Source: JAADHU01 sp964446495 (GTDB lineage Bacteria; Pseudomonadota; Gammaproteobacteria; Steroidobacterales; Woeseiaceae). From it: DNA of 48,447 bases. Positions 25,721-35,384 of the stretch are shown piece by piece. The stretch spans positions 1-48,447 of the forward strand of contig CAYUOY010000011.1 of NCBI GenBank assembly GCA_964446495.1, read 5' to 3'. The notes under the pieces are model-generated. The model saw only the letters and a program-made list of their open reading frames with translations, searched no databases and was not told where the DNA came from. Position 1 is the first letter of the stretch; every line of letters begins with the position of its first letter. Both the position numbers and the translations under genes were made by a program.

Positions 25721-28222
25721 CTAGAAATTGACCGTCGCCTTGACGCGAAATGTTCGACCAATACCGGGCAACACACTCACTTCCTGGTAAACACCCTGCA
25801 ATGGCTGAAAATAAGTCTCGTCAAAAAGATTATCCACAGTTGCCGTTAACTCATAGCGCTCAAACTCCATGAAGGCCGCCGCACGGAAAACGTTGTACGA
25901 GGGAATCACGACGGCACCGGCTGTAACACCGCTGGTCTTTGAAACATGAGTCCCGCCGAATGTCGCACCGAATACACCGTAACGGGTCTCATCGGAGGTA
26001 TAGGTCAGAAATGCCGTGGCTACCGTGTCAGGAATGGTTTTGCGTTTATAACCATCCTCAAGCTCCGGCAAACAACTGGCATTCAGTGCCGCAAAAATAC
26101 CGCCGTAACCCTGTTCCGCCGTTATGGGGGTACCGAACAGATTCACCACTGGATGAGTCGGTGGAATCACAAGGAATTCGCCATTGCCGGAAAAACAGGC
26201 TCCCGGTGGCGGGATGTTGAATTCCTGCTTCGTAAAGGCGCCCGTCATCGACCAGTTATCGCTAATGAGGTAACTCATCTCGAACTCGAAGCCTTCTGAC
26301 GTCTCAGTGCTGACGTTGCCGAACGGATCGGCAATTTGACGCTCCTGATCATAAAAAGCCGCTGATCCAAACAAAGTATCGTCGATCAGACTGAAATTCA
26401 CGCCGATCTCTGCCAGTTGAGAACCGAATAGAAAGCCGTCACGCACCGGACCAGGAGACACGCCGCCATTGGAGTTGTCATTCAGCTCGGAGCCTTCCGA
26501 GTAGGTGACATAGGGCACCAGACCAATCGGCGTCGTATAGCTCAAGCTCGCTGACCAGGAAAAATCGTCATCGTCACCTTTGAGCTTCACGTTCGCCAGA
26601 CTCGGGTCAAATATAGTCGCGCCGGTATCAATCGAGTCTACATCGTACTTGTCATAGCGCCCGCCCAGAAGAATCCCCAGTCCACCGATCCTGATGTCGG
26701 TAACCAGGGCAATGCCGTCATCAGTCCATTTGGAGTCGTAATTTGAGTCCCATGGGATACTGTCGCTACCCGGGTTAGTTACGAGCGGGCTGTCGAAAAC
26801 ATCATTGCCGCGTGCGCCAACGGACAGGTCTCGACGATCTACTACCAGATAGCCCGAGAGGAAGTTTTCACGCAACTCTGATTCATAGCTGCGATGAGAG
26901 GCGGTAATGAAAAAATCTGCACTGACATCATTGCCGAATTCGAAGCCAAAATCGTAAGACGCCCGAGCTTCAAATACATCCATTTTATGCTGTGCCGAAA
27001 AACCGGTGGTGACCCAGATATCGCCTTCCATATTGTCAACAAACAACTGCAATGACAGGTTGGAGTTATCGAATTTCTTGTTCAGATCCAGATACCCGGT
27101 GATGGATTCCGAATCTGCAATCTCCTGATCAGACAAAAACACGTCGCGAGTACTCAGCTTCGTTGTGCCAACATCCGTATCCAGACCATAAGCATCCGGA
27201 ATCGCGAAAATGCCGAAATCGATAAGCGTCCGAATATTTGAGGTGCCGAAAAATGTGCCAACAACCGAATCGACTTCGCTCGGTGTCAGTCGTCCGTTGC
27301 CATCGAGATCCTGCAGGTCCGTGTCATAACCCGTAACATAGGTACCGTCATCGAGCAATTCCTGCGTCAGGCGATTCCAGCCGGCCGTCTGAAAATAGCC
27401 CTCGGAGTTGTAATACATACCACCTGCTTCGATGCTGAAACCGTTTGGCAGTTCGTGGCTAAAAGCCAGTTGCAACAACTGGTGTTCCGGCTTGCGTCCC
27501 CGGAAATAGCTTTCGGAGTCTTCAAGCTCTCCATAGACAGACAACCCTGTTTCCCGTCCACCCATCAGAAAGGGCAAATTGATCTCACCGGTAAAGTTAT
27601 TCTTACTGTAGCTGCCGGCCGTATAGCTCAGGCCACCGCTCACTCCGTCAGACGCACTCATGCCAGCCGCAGCAACCGTCTTCGGATAGAAATTCATCAA
27701 TCCACCGACTCGCCCTGCGCCATAAATAACCGGAACCGGTCCGCGAACAATTTCGACCCGCTCGCTGGCCCCTAGCGGTGTCGGAAAAAGGCCCTGGTTC
27801 AAGGCGCGCTTGAAGCCACGAAAATATGTTTCGGACACTGAGCCACGAATGGTAATAGCACCGGGCACGCCAAAAAAGCTGCCCCCGAAGGTGCCAGGCG
27901 TCGTTGTGATGAAGTCATCGATATCTTCAATTCCGTAACGCACCATCGTCTCGGCACTGATGATGCTCACTGAACGCGGCGTCTCCAGCAGGGAGCGATT
28001 CGTGCCAAATACGGAATCCGTTGAGTTGTCCTCAGAGAGGCCTATTGGGTCCGCCGTGACCACGATCTCCTCGATTCCGTCGTCCTGTGCCAGCGCACTG
28101 TGTGACAACAATGCCGCAGCCACCAGTCCACCTAACGGAATAAGTGCAAGTCTTTTCACTACACGAAATATCAAAAAGGATTGAACAAACTGGCTGGAAA
28201 TTTTGATTGCATTTAACGACAT
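25721..28222 (-). CDS. TonB-dependent outer-membrane receptor
   Basis: The ATG at 28222, with GGAGG seven bases upstream, is used rather than 28243, giving 833 aa. There is a long signal peptide (LIPLGGLVAAALLSHSALA) and a TonB-box-like start (GIEEIVVTADP). The plug domain (LLETPRSVSIISAETM, ITIRG, RVEIVRGPVPVIYG) is followed by a 22-strand barrel ending in the aromatic signature RTFRVKATVNF. The sequence is of the TonB-siderophore type, with an extra FFGV segment in the plug. The ligand is not predictable. Two enzyme genes follow in the same direction, which suggests a metabolisable ligand rather than a siderophore. Confidence 0.93.
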   Translation of the reverse strand: MSLNAIKISSQFVQSFLIFRVVKRLALIPLGGLVAAALLSHSALAQDDGIEEIVVTADPIGLSEDNSTDSVFGTNRSLLETPRSVSIISAETMVRYGIEDIDDFITTTPGTFGGSFFGVPGAITIRGSVSETYFRGFKRALNQGLFPTPLGASERVEIVRGPVPVIYGAGRVGGLMNFYPKTVAAAGMSASDGVSGGLSYTAGSYSKNNFTGEINLPFLMGGRETGLSVYGELEDSESYFRGRKPEHQLLQLAFSHELPNGFSIEAGGMYYNSEGYFQTAGWNRLTQELLDDGTYVTGYDTDLQDLDGNGRLTPSEVDSVVGTFFGTSNIRTLIDFGIFAIPDAYGLDTDVGTTKLSTRDVFLSDQEIADSESITGYLDLNKKFDNSNLSLQLFVDNMEGDIWVTTGFSAQHKMDVFEARASYDFGFEFGNDVSADFFITASHRSYESELRENFLSGYLVVDRRDLSVGARGNDVFDSPLVTNPGSDSIPWDSNYDSKWTDDGIALVTDIRIGGLGILLGGRYDKYDVDSIDTGATIFDPSLANVKLKGDDDDFSWSASLSYTTPIGLVPYVTYSEGSELNDNSNGGVSPGPVRDGFLFGSQLAEIGVNFSLIDDTLFGSAAFYDQERQIADPFGNVSTETSEGFEFEMSYLISDNWSMTGAFTKQEFNIPPPGACFSGNGEFLVIPPTHPVVNLFGTPITAEQGYGGIFAALNASCLPELEDGYKRKTIPDTVATAFLTYTSDETRYGVFGATFGGTHVSKTSGVTAGAVVIPSYNVFRAAAFMEFERYELTATVDNLFDETYFQPLQGVYQEVSVLPGIGRTFRVKATVNF

Positions 28223-28811
28223 ACTGTCCTCCGTTGCAGACACCTGAATCGACGTCGACTTCTGCTGAATGGTTTTGAAATCTCCGGTTTCAATTTTTGG
28301 CTGCGAGCCCGCTCGAATGAACCGTTATGAATGAAACCATATGGCTTCCTGGTTCTTGCTCGTGAAACTCGTCGCGCGGCACAAACGTCCCCCGCTACAT
28401 GCCAGCTCCGAGCTTTGAAAAGAACGTGACAAAAGTCAAGAGAGTCACAGCATGTGTGGATGCTCCAAAGAAGACGGCCCCATTTGTTTGCGAAGCGATT
28501 GAGCCGTAGCGGTACTCTGTCGTACACAGCCAAGCCAAGAAACATGCGCCCTGACGGAACGGCGTTATGTCAGTCGAAACAACCCTGCAGGGCAAGTGCT
28601 ATTGGGAAGTCTTGAAAAAATGATGAAGATTGATTCTATCGACCGTGAAATTTCGGGCAAAATTTTCTCAAGTTGCGCAAGCGAATTCACAGCATGCAGT
28701 TTGTAAACCGGCTCAGCGGGGTCGCGCATCCCATTGCATTCCTGTACACCTGCCAATGGAAAGACTGCAGGTGCTCGTCCACATCAAGTCCGGAATTCCG
28801 GCACTGCCTTA
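28223..28811. other. 589-bp region upstream of the TonB receptor
   Basis: There is no convincing gene. I looked on the minus strand for a cobalamin-type riboswitch upstream of the receptor and did not find the conserved B12 box. The short frames present have no ribosome site or motif. The region should carry the receptor promoter. Its far end is the 3' side of the SnoaL-like gene. Confidence 0.45.
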
Positions 28812-29222
28812 CTAACGTTGCCCTGTTTGCTCGAGGAACGTCAGCCCATCCCAGTAATCGTGGCGGGTAGCAACCAGTCCGTCACGCACAGTAATCACCA
28901 TGACACCAGGAATCTCGATTGGACAACCGTCGCTCGTTGCCGTCATCTCATAGGAGATAGCCACCGAATCTTCTTCCGCTATGACCTTGACCGGTAAGTA
29001 TTTCAAACCCTCAAAACCTGACAAGAAACCCGCCAGACGTTCACGATACGTCTCTCGAGTCACACACCCTTTTCCGAGGGCGCCTGTTTGGGTATTGATG
29101 AAGTCGTCTGCTACCTTTGCCGCAATTGCGTCCGGACTGCCGGATTCAAAGGCTGCCAGATAGCCAAGCGCAACATCGGCTGAAGACAATTCATGCGTAT
29201 TCACGCTGCCACGCTCATTCAT
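28812..29222 (-). CDS. SnoaL/NTF2-like protein
   Basis: The ATG at 29222 overlaps the stop of the SDR gene (ATGA), giving 136 aa; a farther start at 29252 is less likely. The sequence has the NTF2-like cone fold: VALGYLAAFESGSPDAIAA, DDFINTQTG, YRERLAGFLSGFEGL and a final RHDYWDGLTFLEQ. Such proteins are small hydrolases, isomerases or binding proteins. The catalytic residues cannot be named. Coupled expression with an SDR enzyme suggests a shared small-molecule pathway. Confidence 0.83.
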   Translation of the reverse strand: MNERGSVNTHELSSADVALGYLAAFESGSPDAIAAKVADDFINTQTGALGKGCVTRETYRERLAGFLSGFEGLKYLPVKVIAEEDSVAISYEMTATSDGCPIEIPGVMVITVRDGLVATRHDYWDGLTFLEQTGQR

Positions 29223-30043
29223 TTGCAGATGCTCTTGGTAAGCTTCATCCATCTATTCATATTCGCTTCAAATGTCGCCCGCTGCTGCTCCGCATAATGA
29301 ACCGCATCCTCGCCCAGCAGCAGGTGTACGGGTGGCTCATCAGACTCAACAATCTCAATGATCGCTTTCGCGGCCAGGCGTGCATCACCGGGCAAGTCCT
29401 GCTCTTCCGAAAATATGGTACGCGGCACATGGGCCGCCGTATTCCTATACGCCGCTATTTCCGTCTTCGCGGTGGCCAGTGACCGTTTGCCAAATTCTGT
29501 CGAAATTGCGCCCGGTTCGACATTAGTCACCCATATCCCGAATTCCTTCATCTCCAATGCCAGATTCTGGCCCAGGCCCTCGAGTGCGTATTTGCTCGAG
29601 CCATAGGCCGCCGCTCCCGCCCAAGGCGCCAGACCGCTCACCGACGTTATATTAATGATGTGCCCCGAGCGCCGCTCCCGAAACAGCGGCAGTACGGCCT
29701 GTATGCACGCGAACGCACCAAAGAAATTCACGTCAAACTGTGCCCGCAACTCTTCCAGCGAAAATTCCTCGACAGCACCGATGAGGCCATAACCGGCATT
29801 GTTAACCAGCACATCCAGGCCGCCTGTTCGCTTTTCTGCGGCATTAACTACCTTCGCTATGCGCTCGCTATCCGTCACGTCCAGCAAGTAGCCCAACGCA
29901 CGTTCGGCGTTCAGCGCTTCGAAGGCACGCAAGTCCGCATCCTTACGCACTGTACCGACAACGGTATCCCCCGCAGCCAGTACCTCTTCAGCCAGCGCTC
30001 GCCCGATGCCGCTGCTAACGCCTGTAATCAGCCACTTTTTCAT
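29219..30043 (-). CDS. SDR family oxidoreductase
   Basis: A classical short-chain dehydrogenase of 274 aa: TGVSSGIG (7-14) binds the cofactor, NNAG (81-84) follows, and the catalytic triad is S in NITSVSG, Y147 and K151 in YGSSK. The first basic residue after the nucleotide loop (VRKD) favours NADP(H). The C-terminal part is of the type found in SDRs acting on hydrophobic alcohols or ketones. The stop overlaps the start of the SnoaL-like gene. The substrate is unknown. Confidence 0.92.
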   Translation of the reverse strand: MKKWLITGVSSGIGRALAEEVLAAGDTVVGTVRKDADLRAFEALNAERALGYLLDVTDSERIAKVVNAAEKRTGGLDVLVNNAGYGLIGAVEEFSLEELRAQFDVNFFGAFACIQAVLPLFRERRSGHIINITSVSGLAPWAGAAAYGSSKYALEGLGQNLALEMKEFGIWVTNVEPGAISTEFGKRSLATAKTEIAAYRNTAAHVPRTIFSEEQDLPGDARLAAKAIIEIVESDEPPVHLLLGEDAVHYAEQQRATFEANMNRWMKLTKSICK

Positions 30044-30208
30044 ACAACCTCCTATGGTCCCGTTGTGATCTTATTGAAAAACATTTGTGCTTGCACGATT
30101 TTCACGAAACCTGACAACGCATGAATGGTCACGCAGCAATGCGATCGATATTCGATTGTGTGATAACAGGAGCCCGAACAGACGGCGAGAACGATAGTCG
30201 AACAACCC

Positions 30209-31165
30209 ATGTTCGAGAAACTGACACGACGCCTGCCCGCCGTCGCCCTTTTTACGCTCTTGCAGATTCTGACCATAGCGAACGCGGATGCCGCACAACC
30301 TCGAAACGGTTTCAATGTAGAGGGTGCACTTATCCCGACCGGCGAAATCCTGCATGGCGGTCCGGCTCGGGACGGGATTCCATCATTGGACAGGCCGGTA
30401 TTTGTGCCCGCCGCCGCCGCGTCGTTCCTGCATGAAGACGATCGTGTGCTCGGTGTTGATCTTGAGGGTGTCCAGCGCGCCTATCCAATTCGCATCCTGA
30501 ATTATCACGAGATCGTCAACGACTCCGTCGCCGACACACCGCTAGTCATCACCTATTGCCCACTGTGTGGCAGCGGCATGGCGTTTCTTTCCACTTTCGC
30601 TAACAAGACGCTTGAATTCGGTGTATCCGGCCTTCTCTACAACAGCGACGTATTGCTGTACGACCGCGACAGCCAGTCCTTGTGGTCGCAATTGCTTGGG
30701 AAAGCCGTTACGGGAAAAATGAAGGGCACGCGCTTGACTCAGGTTCCTCTTTCAAACACGAGTTGGCGGGAATGGCGTTCGCGACATCCCGGCACCGAGG
30801 TGCTCTCAACCGATACCGGCTTCAGGGCGAATTACCAGGCCAACCCATACCCCAACTACAGCAAGAGCGGAAGATTATACTTTCCCGTTGCCAATGAAGA
30901 TCGACGTTATGCTCGAAAGGCCATGGTCATGGGTGTGGAAATCGATGGTCAGTTCAAAGCCTATCCGTTTGAGGAGTTGAAAAATGGCCCAGAGAAACTG
31001 ACCGATCGCTTTCATAACCGGATTCTTGAAATACAGTTTGATGGTCGAAATCAGACCGCTAAAATTCTCGATCGCGAGGGTAACGAAATTCCGACCGTTA
31101 CTGCCTTTTGGTTCGCCTGGTACGCGTTCCACCCGGACACAGAGGTCTACACTGGAACGCCGTGA
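30209..31165 (+). CDS. DUF3179 domain secreted protein
   Basis: The 318-aa protein has a signal peptide (VALFTLLQILTIANADA). The DUF3179 signature ITYCPLCGSGMAF supplies a CxxC pair near residue 120, followed by FGVSGLLYNSDVLLYDRDSQSLWSQ. The late YPFEEL and TAFWFAWYAFHP are also typical. The family is widespread in marine bacteria and of unknown function, and the CPLC pair suggests metal binding or redox activity in the periplasm. It is divergent from the SDR gene and convergent with the acyltransferase gene. Confidence 0.9.
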   Translation: MFEKLTRRLPAVALFTLLQILTIANADAAQPRNGFNVEGALIPTGEILHGGPARDGIPSLDRPVFVPAAAASFLHEDDRVLGVDLEGVQRAYPIRILNYHEIVNDSVADTPLVITYCPLCGSGMAFLSTFANKTLEFGVSGLLYNSDVLLYDRDSQSLWSQLLGKAVTGKMKGTRLTQVPLSNTSWREWRSRHPGTEVLSTDTGFRANYQANPYPNYSKSGRLYFPVANEDRRYARKAMVMGVEIDGQFKAYPFEELKNGPEKLTDRFHNRILEIQFDGRNQTAKILDREGNEIPTVTAFWFAWYAFHPDTEVYTGTP

Positions 31166-31232
31166 CCGGTGAGACCGACCTCACGACGAAACGTCGCAGC
31201 AGTCGAAATAAACGGGCTAAAGATCATGTGGG

Positions 31233-33011
31233 TCACGCGGCACGTGACTCCCTGTTCCACCGAGACAGGAATGACCAACGGCCATTTTTGCCGAGGTAGC
31301 GATTCAGATACTTGTCAGGCGCCTCACGCAAATCGACCAATATCAACCCGTCCAGAGAATCATTGAAACCCTTGTTGACGGTGAATGAAACGAAGCGTCC
31401 ATTCAGTGCCAGGTAATGACGCAGCAATATCGGAATTCTTTTGCCGCGATCCAGATTTCCAAGAAGTTTGTTGATAATCGCGACGTTGCCGAGCGACGCC
31501 AGTATCTCGGGCGTCCATAGTTTTCCCTCAACGTGCAAGGGTGACCGCGGACGCACATTCCGTCGCCACTCTGACCGTACGCAAAAATTGGTCATCATTG
31601 TATCGGCCAAGAAGGCACGTGCCAGCGCAGAATACTGCCGCGAAATGCTAACCGGGCCAAACAGCGTGTGATACGCGGGGTTCCCGACCATGAACGCGCC
31701 AATGCCGCGCCACAACAAATCCAGCGCTTTCGGCTGCCGCTGATAGGGCTGCGTGACGAATGACCGTCCGACCTCAATCGCTTGTCCGATTTTGCTTATG
31801 AATGACTCGTCGAATTGATACAACGACCGACTGTAAAGGCAATCGATGCCATGATCACGGAGAATTTCGTCGGTTTTGCCGACTCGGTAGGCGCCGACAA
31901 TTTCCCGATTTTGCTTATGCCAGACCCAAAGATGCCAATAATAGGGATCGAAATGATCACTATCGAGTTCACGACCGGTGCCCTCGCCCACTGCCCGAAA
32001 TGTAGTTTCCCTGTCAATAGCGATCTGCCCCATGAGGCAGCCCAGTTCATCATAGGGAGCGCAATAAACCGAGTACACACCAGAGTCAACGAGTTGGTAT
32101 GACTCAAGCTTATCAACCTGGCGTTGCAGGTCATGGCTCTGAAAATTGGGCGCAATCTTCTCCTCATGACGCTTTACGGCAGGCGCGGAACCAGCCTCCG
32201 GTTGCTGCGCCAGCATCTCCACGCTTAGACGCAGATATTGAGTAATTGCGGTACTGTCACCGAGCTGGCCGATATCCCTGCTGGTCAGCAACTCACCCAC
32301 CGCCGCGCGGACCACAAATTTTTTCTTATTGGCCAGTTCGCGCGGCAGCAGGATCGTACGTAACCGTTTGTGCACGAGTCCGGCGAGATAAAAACCACTA
32401 CTGTTGCGCGCCTGCAGATATACGGGCAAACAGGCCGCTTCATATCGTGCCGCCAGCCAACCCACCAACCGGTTCCAGGGGGCCTCGTCGATGCGCCAAT
32501 TCCAGATATTGATGCTGGCCACAGTTCCGGCGGGGAACACCAGCAATACGCCCCCTTTTTCAAGGTGCTTGCAGGCTGCCCGTATGCCGCTCGAATTTCT
32601 GTTTCCACCTTTCCCGCTCAAGACATCCAGACCGATAAACAGTTGCTCAAATTCGGGAAAACGCGACAGTAATTCATTGGTCAGGACCATCGTGTCATCA
32701 CGCCGTCTCAGTAACTCGCGGGTCAGCAACATTCCATCCAACCCGCCAAGCGGATGATTGGCAACGACGATTAGCGGACCTTCCCGCGGTATTTGCGTCC
32801 ATGCCTCCGACTCAGACACAAGATTTGCCTGCAAGCGGTCAAGCGCATGATTCAGCAATTGCCCGCCAACCGGATCATCATTTCGTTCCTCCGAGTCCAG
32901 GCTCAGCCACGAATCGTAAATATCGACTATCGGCTGCAGTCCGATCGCGCTGCTTAGCCATCGATTGAGCCGCTTGTTCCTTATCGGCAATTCAAGTGGG
33001 TGCGGCATCAA
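31233..33011 (-). CDS. bifunctional PlsC-GNAT acyltransferase, OlsF-like
   Basis: The 592-aa protein joins two acyltransferases. Residues about 60-260 are a PlsC-type O-acyltransferase with the catalytic HxxxxxD-like NHPLGGLD (H86, D92) and LVFPAGTVAS (around 158-167). Residues about 310-590 are an OlsB-type N-acyltransferase of the autoinducer-synthase/GNAT fold (REIVGAYRVGKTDEIL, LYQFDESF, EVGRSFVTQPYQRQ, LLWRGIGAFMVGNP). This order and length match OlsF, in which the C-terminal part N-acylates ornithine and the N-terminal part adds the second acyl chain. A phosphorus-free aminolipid is therefore the expected product. The amino acid used is not certain. The ATP-grasp gene lies three bases upstream. 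Confidence 0.88.
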   Translation of the reverse strand: MMPHPLELPIRNKRLNRWLSSAIGLQPIVDIYDSWLSLDSEERNDDPVGGQLLNHALDRLQANLVSESEAWTQIPREGPLIVVANHPLGGLDGMLLTRELLRRRDDTMVLTNELLSRFPEFEQLFIGLDVLSGKGGNRNSSGIRAACKHLEKGGVLLVFPAGTVASINIWNWRIDEAPWNRLVGWLAARYEAACLPVYLQARNSSGFYLAGLVHKRLRTILLPRELANKKKFVVRAAVGELLTSRDIGQLGDSTAITQYLRLSVEMLAQQPEAGSAPAVKRHEEKIAPNFQSHDLQRQVDKLESYQLVDSGVYSVYCAPYDELGCLMGQIAIDRETTFRAVGEGTGRELDSDHFDPYYWHLWVWHKQNREIVGAYRVGKTDEILRDHGIDCLYSRSLYQFDESFISKIGQAIEVGRSFVTQPYQRQPKALDLLWRGIGAFMVGNPAYHTLFGPVSISRQYSALARAFLADTMMTNFCVRSEWRRNVRPRSPLHVEGKLWTPEILASLGNVAIINKLLGNLDRGKRIPILLRHYLALNGRFVSFTVNKGFNDSLDGLILVDLREAPDKYLNRYLGKNGRWSFLSRWNRESRAA

Positions 33012-33014
33012 TAT

Positions 33015-34091
33015 TCAGTCCGTAAGCGGGTAAAACGGCGCCATGCGTTTCTCTTCGCGCCAAAGGCGCCTGACCTCCGACAATGCCGGAGTCCTGTAGC
33101 CGCGTTTGCGATTGATATTGCCGAATCGGAACAAGGTTCGGTATTGCCACAACAATGTGCTGAGGGCGGCTCCAAGGCGGGCATTACGATCCCAGATGTG
33201 CAGAGACTCGGCACTCGCGGTATTGATCTCAACAATCTCGATATCCCTGCCCTGCTGCAGCCGGTCTATTCCAGAGAATTTGATATCGAGGCGGCAATAA
33301 TAGAGTTCCGGAATATCAGCGATCAGCGTGTCAATACTTTGTGTCAATTCCGGGGTGATCAGTTCGTTGCCATTACGAAAAATACCGCCACGCGAATGCG
33401 TTATCGAGAAAACCAGTCGGAAGGTCTCACCATCCGCGAGGACATTGTCCAGTTGCGCGTGGTGCCGTTCCGTATACAAATGTTGCAAATCGCCGGCACG
33501 ACGATCTGCGGCGATGAGCTCCCCCAGGGTGCTGCGGCCGTCACCGACAACGTAAGGACTGTATTTCAAGGCCAGGGAGACGATTCGCCCCGTTTTTTCG
33601 TCCGGGCTGCGCACGTAAAAAACGCCGGCTTCGGGTTCCCAACTCGCCAGTTTCTGCAGAATAATGTTCGACCCTCGGGGATAGGCCATCAGATAGCGCT
33701 CGAGCTGCCAGAAATCATGGACTAACTTGACGCCCGAGCCACGACAACCGAGGTCCGGTTTGCACACGAACGGATACTCAATTCCCTGCGCACGCGCCCG
33801 TCCCGCAAGTTCCGCTGCCTGCTGTTCAACCCGCTTTTCGTCGATACAATGATGCACCCACGGCAATATCGATTCCGCACAGGCGCCAACAGCCTGCTCC
33901 ATGACCTGCTTCTTACCGACACCCACCATTCCTGATACCGGCAGCTTTGGATTTGCGATCAACGGCAATGTAAGCGAGCGGTAGCGGCACGCCAGCGCGA
34001 GCCATTGCAAACCGACCGGAATGTACATCAGCCATAGCGGCCAGAACTCAAAAAATGACACTGTGCGACCAGCGTGATCCAGTGGTGGCAT
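33015..34091 (-). CDS. membrane-associated ATP-grasp ligase, substrate unknown
   Basis: The ATG at 34091 gives 358 aa; a TTG at 34145 would add 18 residues, and neither has a strong ribosome site. The N-terminus has a characteristic aromatic hydrophobic segment (FFEFWPLWLMYIPVGLQWL) that should sit in the membrane surface. An ATP-grasp domain follows: YPFVCKPDLGCRGSGV as the ATP lysine and glycine loop, DGRSTLGELI, and the metal-binding end YCRLDIKFSG and IEIVEINTASAES. ATP-grasp enzymes join a carboxylate to an amine or thiol. The gene ends three bases before the OlsF-like gene, so an amino-acid or lipid ligation is likely. Confidence 0.8.
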   Translation of the reverse strand: MPPLDHAGRTVSFFEFWPLWLMYIPVGLQWLALACRYRSLTLPLIANPKLPVSGMVGVGKKQVMEQAVGACAESILPWVHHCIDEKRVEQQAAELAGRARAQGIEYPFVCKPDLGCRGSGVKLVHDFWQLERYLMAYPRGSNIILQKLASWEPEAGVFYVRSPDEKTGRIVSLALKYSPYVVGDGRSTLGELIAADRRAGDLQHLYTERHHAQLDNVLADGETFRLVFSITHSRGGIFRNGNELITPELTQSIDTLIADIPELYYCRLDIKFSGIDRLQQGRDIEIVEINTASAESLHIWDRNARLGAALSTLLWQYRTLFRFGNINRKRGYRTPALSEVRRLWREEKRMAPFYPLTD

Positions 34092-34324
34092 TCCGGTAGC
34101 GACATGAGCCTGATCGGTTTGCAAGCGGGCGGCCTCTTTCGACAAAACACGGGCACACCCACAACCGGAAACCTCCCTGGGATCAGGCAGATCGCCGGCA
34201 ATGAGTGCGTACCTCTATATTGTTGCCGCCGGACTCGAAAAGGTTACAAAGCCACCAATGAATCTCCAACCGATTCTCGTACCCAGAAGTCCGCGCGGCG
34301 GGATTCTTTCTGCCGTGCAGACGC

Positions 34325-34570
34325 CTAGCGCTGCTTAACGTGGGATAGCGCCGCTTTGAGTAATTCCTCCGGAATTTCTTCGGGAATCGAGTTATCTGGC
34401 TCCAGGTAGGCATTCTTCTCTAACAATATGACCCGTCGGTATTGCTCGACGAAGCGCGCACAATTTCGGCACATTCTGAAATGCAGCCCACATGAAATCT
34501 TCTGCCGCAGCGGGAGATTTCCTTCAATATAGTCAATCATGAATTCATCAAATTGCTTACAGGTCAACAT
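34325..34570 (-). CDS. zinc-finger (zf-HC2) anti-sigma factor
   Basis: The ATG at 34570 lies 14 bases inside the ECF sigma gene and gives 81 aa. The sequence MLTCKQFDEFMIDYIEG with LHFRMCRNCARF carries the ZAS motif H30-x3-C34-x2-C37, with C4 as further ligand. It is a soluble anti-sigma without a membrane segment. It should hold the adjacent ECF sigma factor inactive and release it on a redox or metal signal, as in other ZAS proteins. Zn ligands and translational overlap support the pairing. Confidence 0.88.
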   Translation of the reverse strand: MLTCKQFDEFMIDYIEGNLPLRQKISCGLHFRMCRNCARFVEQYRRVILLEKNAYLEPDNSIPEEIPEELLKAALSHVKQR

Positions 34571-35234
34571 GGTGATCTCTTCGCTCCAAAATGGGTTCAA
34601 GCAGAAATTTGAGTGCGGATCGTGCCCGGTGTAACCGGGTCTTGGCGGCGCCAATCGTTATTCCCAAAATTGCGGCTGCTTCACGGGTCGGATAGCCATC
34701 AATATCACGCAGCAATATGATAATTCGGCAGTCTTCCGGCAACTTGTCAATACACTCCCGAACCTTTGTTCGCAGCTGATCGGCATCCAGCAAATCACCC
34801 GCTTCCGCGACCTGGCCGGGACTGGCCCGAACCACACGCCTCCCGTGCGCATCGAACATGGGCAGCATGTGTTCGATTGATTCTTCACGACGACGTAGCC
34901 GCTGGCGCAACTTCATGAGGCATTGATTCACGGCGACGCCACGAATCCAATGGCGCATGGAAGAACGTTGCTCAAAACTGCCAATACTGTCGAATATTGC
35001 GATGAAAGTATCCTGAAAACAATCCGCGGCGTCTTCTCTGGATTGCAGATACCGGCCCGCAATAGCCATGACTTGCGGCCCATAGCGTGTAACGAGTTCC
35101 TCGTACCCCGAGTCCTTGCGATCGCGAAGGCTCTGCAACAACAGTTCCTCGTCATCGCCGGGCGACCGGCTGTATCGATGATCTGAGTGCTCCACTGCTT
35201 CCGGATTCAATGTCGGGTTCTGCGCAAGGGCCAA
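34557..35234 (-). CDS. ECF RNA polymerase sigma factor
   Basis: The 225-aa protein starts at TTG 35234 with GGAGG seven bases before it. Region 2 is EELVTRYGPQVMAIAGRYL, DAADCFQDTFIAIFDSIG and MRHWIRGVAVNQCLMKLR. Region 4 is IDKLPEDCRIIILLRDIDGYPTREAAAIL in two pieces and IGAAKTRLHRARSALK. It is a group IV sigma with a long N-terminus and no extra domain. The anti-sigma gene overlaps its end. The ATP-grasp/OlsF-like pair downstream on the same strand may be among its targets, but no sigma-specific promoter can be recognised by eye. Confidence 0.93.
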   Translation of the reverse strand: MALAQNPTLNPEAVEHSDHRYSRSPGDDEELLLQSLRDRKDSGYEELVTRYGPQVMAIAGRYLQSREDAADCFQDTFIAIFDSIGSFEQRSSMRHWIRGVAVNQCLMKLRQRLRRREESIEHMLPMFDAHGRRVVRASPGQVAEAGDLLDADQLRTKVRECIDKLPEDCRIIILLRDIDGYPTREAAAILGITIGAAKTRLHRARSALKFLLEPILERRDHHVDL

Positions 35235-35384
35235 GAAAATTCCTCCGTATGCCGCTCCGACAAGTAAATTCGATTGTTAGTTCAATCAGGCACACCGATA
35301 GGCAAAACTACCCATAGCGAGAATCCGGCTGCCCGCTTATAATGAGGGTAGCAAGTTGCTCACAGCGAGAATCAAGGGCCTCTC

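Noticed and set aside
28223..28811. Riboswitch upstream of the TonB receptor
   Set aside because: I looked on the minus strand for a cobalamin box and related conserved elements and found none.
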